Assembly: GCF_002001165.1 (NCBI RefSeq)
Contig: NZ_MUNQ01000010.1
Location: 1 to 64,000 of the forward strand
Source of the DNA: Rhodanobacter sp. C05
GTDB lineage: Bacteria; Pseudomonadota; Gammaproteobacteria; Xanthomonadales; Rhodanobacteraceae
Length of the DNA: 64,000 bases
Direction of reading: 5' to 3'
The position numbers and the translations under genes are program-made. The stretch's first letter is position 1. Each line of letters starts with the position of its first letter. The notes under the pieces were generated by a model. It was not told the origin of the DNA, did no database searches, and saw nothing but the letters and a program-made list of their open reading frames with translations. This document shows, piece after piece, positions 57,510-64,000 of this stretch.

Positions 57510-60500
57510 ATGAATATCTCCGGACCGTTCATCCGCCGCCCGATCGGCACCTCGCTGCTGGCGATCGGCGTCTTCGTGATCGGCGTGATCTGCTACGCGT
57601 TGCTTGGTGTCGCCGCACTGCCGGACATGCAGCTTCCGGTGATCTTCGTCCAGGCCAGCCAGGCCGGCGCCAGTGCCGGCAACATGGCCTCCACCGTCGC
57701 CGCGCCATTGGAGCGTCATCTGGGCCAGGTACCGGGCATCGACACGATGCGCTCGTCCAGTTCGCTGGGCAGCACCCAGGTGTTCCTGATGTTCAACACC
57801 AGTCGCAACCTGGATGCCGCCGCGCGCGACGTGCAGGCGGCGATCAATGCGGCGCAGTCGGATTTGCCGTCCGGACTCAACAACCCGCCCAGCTACGAGA
57901 AGGCCAATCCGAACGACGATCCGATCATTGCCTTCGCGCTGACGTCAGACACGCAGTCCACGCGCGACCTGTACGACGTCGCCGATTCGCTGCTGGCGCA
58001 GCGGCTGCGTCAGCTCGAGGGTGTGGCTTCGGTGGATATTGCCGGTGCCTCGACGCCGGCGGTGCGCGTCGACGTGAATCTGCGCGCACTCAATGCGATG
58101 GGTTTGTCGCCGGACGATCTGCGCAACTCGCTGATCGCGGCCAACGTGACCTCGCCGCAAGGCTTTCTGAGCGACGGCCATACCACCATGGCGGTGACCG
58201 CGAATGACGCCCTGCACGACGCCGATGATTTCGCCAAGCTGATCATTTCCAACCAGAAGGGCGTGGCGGTAAGGCTGTCCGACGTGGCCAAGGTGTATGA
58301 CGGCACCCAGGACGCGTATCAGGCAGCCTGGTTCCAGGGCAAGCCGGCGATCCTGATGTACGTCTACAAGCAGTCCAATGCGAACATCATCGGCACGGTG
58401 GATAGGGTCAAGGCCACCATCCCTGAACTGCGCAGTTATCTGCAGCCGGGTACCACGCTGACTTCCTATTTCGACGGCACGCCGACCATCCGCGCGTCGC
58501 TGCACGAGGTACAGGCCACGTTGCTGATCAGCCTGGCGATGGTGGTGCTGACGATGGCGCTGTTCCTGCGTCGGCTGGCGCCCACACTGATCGCGGCGGC
58601 GGCGGTGCCGCTGTCGCTGGCCGGTGCGGCCACGCTGATGTATGTGCTTGGCTACACCCTCAACAACCTCACCTTGCTTGCGCTGGTGATCGCGATCGGT
58701 TTCGTCGTCGACGATGCGATCGTGGTGATCGAGAACATCGTGCGGCATATCGATCAGGGCATGACGCGGATGCAGGCGGCACTGGCCGGTGCGCGCGAGA
58801 TCGGCTTCACCATCGTCTCGATCACCGGTTCGTTGATTGCGGTGTTCATCCCGCTGCTGTTCATGGGCGGCATCACCGGCATGTTCTTCAAGGAATTCAC
58901 GATGACGCTGGTAGCGGCAATCGTGATCTCGGCGGTGGTGTCGTTGACCCTGACGCCATCCATGTGTGGTCATTTCATGCGGGGGCATCGGCAGGCCGCC
59001 GAATCGTCGCGCTGGGGTCTGGCCATCGACCGCTTTCACGAACACATGCTTGCGGTCTACGTCCGTGCGTTGAATTTCTCGCTGCGACATGCCCTGCTGC
59101 TGTCGCTGACGCCGCTGATCCTGATCGGCGTCACCATGTTCCTGTTCACGCAGGTCAAGACCAGCCTGTTTCCGCCGCAGGACACCGGCCTGATCCGCGG
59201 TCGCGCGACGTCGGGCGCCACGGTGTCGTTCCAGGATTCGGTCAATCGTCAGCAGCGCCTGATCGACATGCTGCTGAGGGATCATGACGTGGCCACAGTG
59301 GGCTCTCGTCTCGGCAGCAGCCGGCAGGGTGCCAGCGGCTTCTTCGACATCCAGCTGAAGACCCATGCCGAGGGGCGCAAGGACGACACTTTCGCGGCGC
59401 TGGCGCGGCTCAGCGCTAAGGCAGCGAAGTATCCCGACCTGAACGTGCGTCTGCGCCCGATCCAGGATCTACCCAGCTTCAGCGGTGGCGGCACCAGTCA
59501 GGGCGCGCAGTATCAGATCTCGCTGCAGGGCGACGATCTGGCTGAATTGCAGGCATGGCTGCCGAAGCTGGTCACCGAACTGAAGAAGAATCCGCAACTG
59601 AGGGATGTGGGCAGCGACGTGGACGATGCCGGCCTCGAGCAGGATATCGTGGTCGACCGCGACAAGGCTTCGCGGCTGGGGCTCTCGATGGGCACCATCG
59701 ATGGCGCGTTATACGACGCCTTTGGCCAGCGTCAGGTATCGACCATCTACTCCGACCTCAACCAGTACAAGGTGGTGATCAACGCATTGCCGAACCAGAC
59801 GGCGTCGCCGGCCTCGCTGGACAGCACCTATGTACGTTCGACCAACAACAAGATGATTCCGCTGACCGCGTTCGCGCACCAGCAGGCCGGTCTGGCACCC
59901 ACCCAGGTGACCCACGAGAACCAGCAGACCACAATGGATCTCAGTTTCAATGTGGCGCCGGGCGTGAGTCAGGGCGAGGCGTTGCAGGTGATCCAGGCCA
60001 CCGCCAAGAACATGCGCATGCCGGGCGACATCAAGCTCAACGTGGGCGGTGATTTTCGTCGCTTTCAGCAATCGCAGAGCGGCATGCTGTGGCTGGTGCT
60101 GGGTGCGGTGCTCACTGTCTATATCGTGCTCGGCATGCTGTACGAAAGCCTGATTCACCCGGTGACGATCCTGTCCACCCTGCCTGCGGCTGGCGTGGGC
60201 GCACTGCTGGCGTTGTGGCTCACCAATACCGAGTTGTCGGTGATTGCGCAGATCGCGATGGTGCTGTTGATCGGCATCGTCAAGAAAAACGCGATCATGA
60301 TGATCGACTTCGCTCTTGTTGCCGAACGCGAGCACGGCAAGAATCCGTTGGAGGCCGCGCGCGAAGCCTGCATCGTACGCTTCCGCCCGATCATGATGAC
60401 CACGATGGTCGCGATCCTTGCCGCCTTGCCGATCGCGATCGGCCTCGGTGAAGGCTCCGAACTGCGCCGCCCGCTCGGTATCGCCCTGATTGGCGGCCTG

Positions 60501-60635
60501 CTGATCTCGCAAAGCCTCACCCTGCTCAGCACCCCGGCGCTGTACGTGATCTTCTCGTGTCTCGCCGCTCACTGGAAAAGCTGGCGGTTGAGCCGGCAGG
60601 AGCGTTCGCGCCGGATCATCACCGTGCGCGGTTGA
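57510..60635 (+). CDS. RND multidrug efflux permease 2 (MdtC-like)
   Basis: The 1041-residue permease starts MNISGPFIRRPIGTSLLAIG and has LLALVIAIGFVVDDAIVVIE in TM4 with the Asp pair, and GMLYESLIHPVTILSTLPAA in the second half. It is clearly a paralogue of permease 1 and does not have the Ser/Asn insertion. Tandem permeases with one adaptor match MdtABC, where MdtB and MdtC form mixed trimers. A 176-bp gap separates the two permease genes; no outer-membrane factor gene is in the window. Confidence 0.93.
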   Translation: MNISGPFIRRPIGTSLLAIGVFVIGVICYALLGVAALPDMQLPVIFVQASQAGASAGNMASTVAAPLERHLGQVPGIDTMRSSSSLGSTQVFLMFNTSRNLDAAARDVQAAINAAQSDLPSGLNNPPSYEKANPNDDPIIAFALTSDTQSTRDLYDVADSLLAQRLRQLEGVASVDIAGASTPAVRVDVNLRALNAMGLSPDDLRNSLIAANVTSPQGFLSDGHTTMAVTANDALHDADDFAKLIISNQKGVAVRLSDVAKVYDGTQDAYQAAWFQGKPAILMYVYKQSNANIIGTVDRVKATIPELRSYLQPGTTLTSYFDGTPTIRASLHEVQATLLISLAMVVLTMALFLRRLAPTLIAAAAVPLSLAGAATLMYVLGYTLNNLTLLALVIAIGFVVDDAIVVIENIVRHIDQGMTRMQAALAGAREIGFTIVSITGSLIAVFIPLLFMGGITGMFFKEFTMTLVAAIVISAVVSLTLTPSMCGHFMRGHRQAAESSRWGLAIDRFHEHMLAVYVRALNFSLRHALLLSLTPLILIGVTMFLFTQVKTSLFPPQDTGLIRGRATSGATVSFQDSVNRQQRLIDMLLRDHDVATVGSRLGSSRQGASGFFDIQLKTHAEGRKDDTFAALARLSAKAAKYPDLNVRLRPIQDLPSFSGGGTSQGAQYQISLQGDDLAELQAWLPKLVTELKKNPQLRDVGSDVDDAGLEQDIVVDRDKASRLGLSMGTIDGALYDAFGQRQVSTIYSDLNQYKVVINALPNQTASPASLDSTYVRSTNNKMIPLTAFAHQQAGLAPTQVTHENQQTTMDLSFNVAPGVSQGEALQVIQATAKNMRMPGDIKLNVGGDFRRFQQSQSGMLWLVLGAVLTVYIVLGMLYESLIHPVTILSTLPAAGVGALLALWLTNTELSVIAQIAMVLLIGIVKKNAIMMIDFALVAEREHGKNPLEAAREACIVRFRPIMMTTMVAILAALPIAIGLGEGSELRRPLGIALIGGLLISQSLTLLSTPALYVIFSCLAAHWKSWRLSRQERSRRIITVRG

Positions 60636-60796
60636 TGACTCGTGTATGGCACGTCAATTCTGGGTCTGCCCCAGTGGATGTTGTATGTGCGGTTTTGCCT
60701 TCATGCACACGGCTTGTTAACCCCATGCTGGGTATCACTACATCCATTCCACCAATGCAGATGCGTTTGTTGTTCGCCCGAAGCAGGAGATTTTCA

Positions 60797-61063
60797 ATGA
60801 AGATGACTCGCCATACCCTGATGTGCACCATCTCGCTGGGCGCCATATTGGCCCTGAGCGCGTGTGGCAAAACCGACGACTCGGCTTCGCAAGTACCCGC
60901 AACGCCACCTCCAGCAGCCACCGCGGCTGCGCCGACAATGGCGCCGGCGCCCAGCGCTTCCACCCAGTCACCGGCTGCCAGTGGTTCCGCGATGACGCCC
61001 ATGGGCAGCGGTTCTTCCGCGCAGCCACCCGCCAGCGGTGGGTCTTCAGGCTCGGGGAATTGA
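60797..61063 (+). CDS. Small Pro/Ala/Ser-rich lipoprotein
   Basis: The 88-residue protein has a lipoprotein signal (MKMTRHTLMCTISLGAILAL-SAC) with lipobox LSAC. Everything after the Cys is low-complexity (Ala, Pro, Ser, Thr, Gly: PATPPPAATAAAPTMAPAPS and following). It lacks a folded domain and is probably an outer-membrane-anchored unstructured linker protein. The ribosome-binding site CAGGAGA precedes the ATG. Function unknown. Confidence 0.7.
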   Translation: MKMTRHTLMCTISLGAILALSACGKTDDSASQVPATPPPAATAAAPTMAPAPSASTQSPAASGSAMTPMGSGSSAQPPASGGSSGSGN

Positions 61064-61125
61064 ATCAAGGCAGCGCGACCAAGGCCGTGATTTCTTCGAC
61101 GATTGAGCGCCTGAGGTAATTCAAG

Positions 61126-61156
61126 ACAGGAACGCGGCTTGGCCGCGTTCCTGTTT
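61126..61156 (+). terminator. Bidirectional terminator hairpin
   Basis: ACAGGAACGCGGC (61126-61138) pairs perfectly with GCCGCGTTCCTGT (61142-61154) around TTG. A short TTT follows on the plus strand. It lies between the lipoprotein gene and the convergent orphan at 61198. Confidence 0.85.
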
Positions 61157-61197
61157 ACGCGAGGCGACGTGAATCCCCTTGCGTGGCGAGCGTGGAT

Positions 61198-61581
61198 TCA
61201 TGGCGTGAAAGCCGCCAACGTCGATGTGGTGGCTTCAGTTTGCAGCGACAGACCGGTGCAGGCGTGGAACTGTGCAGCCAGCTGCCGATGCAGCGTCGCA
61301 CGTTCGGCCGGTGTGCGGTCGACACTGTGCAGTTCCACGTGCCGCCATGCGGCTACGCTGGCCAGCTGCGGCCCCATCACCTCCGAATGCCGCCGGCTGT
61401 CGCCCTGCCAGAACACGGCGACCCAGCCTTCTTCCTGTTCGGCATGCGACTCGTCGACCGGCAGGATCAGCGTGCCGTCCTGCAGCGACAGCGCACATTC
61501 GTGGCCATCGGCATGCTGGCAGGTATACAGCGGCTGCAATCCGGCGATGAAATCGACGATGGACTGACTGAGGCGACTCAT
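61198..61581 (-). CDS. Hypothetical protein
   Basis: Family not recognised. From the ATG at 61581 it encodes 127 residues (MSRLSQSIVDFIAGLQPLYT...), acidic and soluble, without a signal peptide. It contains CALSLQDGTLILPVDESHAE and a WVAVFWQGDSRRHSEV segment. The open frame extends to 61821, but the upstream part reads as non-coding. It is convergent with the lipoprotein gene. Confidence 0.6.
   Translation of the reverse strand: MSRLSQSIVDFIAGLQPLYTCQHADGHECALSLQDGTLILPVDESHAEQEEGWVAVFWQGDSRRHSEVMGPQLASVAAWRHVELHSVDRTPAERATLHRQLAAQFHACTGLSLQTEATTSTLAAFTP

Positions 61582-64000
<2,419 letters not shown>

Overview
The window is high-GC DNA of a gammaproteobacterium, most likely of the order Xanthomonadales and probably the Rhodanobacteraceae (Rhodanobacter/Dyella/Luteibacter-like). 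This rests on gene content (a xanthomonadin/aryl-polyene pigment cluster with a XanB2-like chorismatase, an orphan GspE/PilB-type ATPase beside glyQS, an atpIBEFHAGDC operon, bfd-bfr, rppH, monomeric NADP isocitrate dehydrogenase) and on codon use. No database search was possible, so family names come from motif recognition.

Layout. The first ~30 bases are the 3' end of a 5S rRNA gene, followed by a tandem copy of its tail and two terminator hairpins. Then come a rhomboid protease (+), a glutamine amidotransferase and a GspE-like ATPase (-), glyQ-glyS (+), a phage-repressor-like HTH protein (-), an MFS-PlsC fusion (+), ampE, a TonB-like orphan, and a minus-strand block of nudC, erpA, bactofilin, a DUF6776-like coiled-coil protein, bfr, bfd and rppH. 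An elongator tRNA-Met follows, then a HU-like protein, queD and a phasin. The complete ATP synthase operon spans 17981-25309, followed by an AsmA/DUF748-like protein and glmU.

From 28033 to about 38362 lies a pigment-type aryl-polyene cluster: chorismatase (-); ACP, COG4648-type membrane protein, FabZ-like dehydratase, LpxL-type acyltransferase, LolA-like protein, MMPL exporter, ApeP-like dehydratase and FabG (+); glycosyltransferase, Ketoacyl-synt_2 protein and ketosynthase (-). The parts fit a route from chorismate to a hydroxybenzoate starter, iterative elongation on a carrier protein, transfer to lipid and export. No ligase that would load the starter is visible in the window.

The rest is mostly housekeeping and transport: a YdcF-like protein, hemF, a VNG-repeat beta-solenoid protein, gpmA, a DUF6445-like oxygenase-fold protein, a cupin, a CcdC/DUF1453-like membrane protein, a PfpI/DJ-1-type amidotransferase, an M20 amidohydrolase, two orphans, a citrate-type MFS carrier, zapE, an alpha/beta hydrolase, AcpH, a membrane-anchored cytochrome c, an MdtABC-like RND pump (adaptor plus two different permeases), a small lipoprotein, an orphan and the start of monomeric icd, which runs off the window. 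The most notable non-textbook signals are an 81-bp degenerate second copy of the gpmA 3' end bracketing the DUF6445-like gene, a perfect 23-bp inverted repeat after glmU, two matching hairpins inside the atp operon, Fur-box-like sites at bfd and bfr, and an apparent homopolymer frameshift in a small secreted orphan. I see no CRISPR array, insertion sequence, prophage or clearly new defence system.
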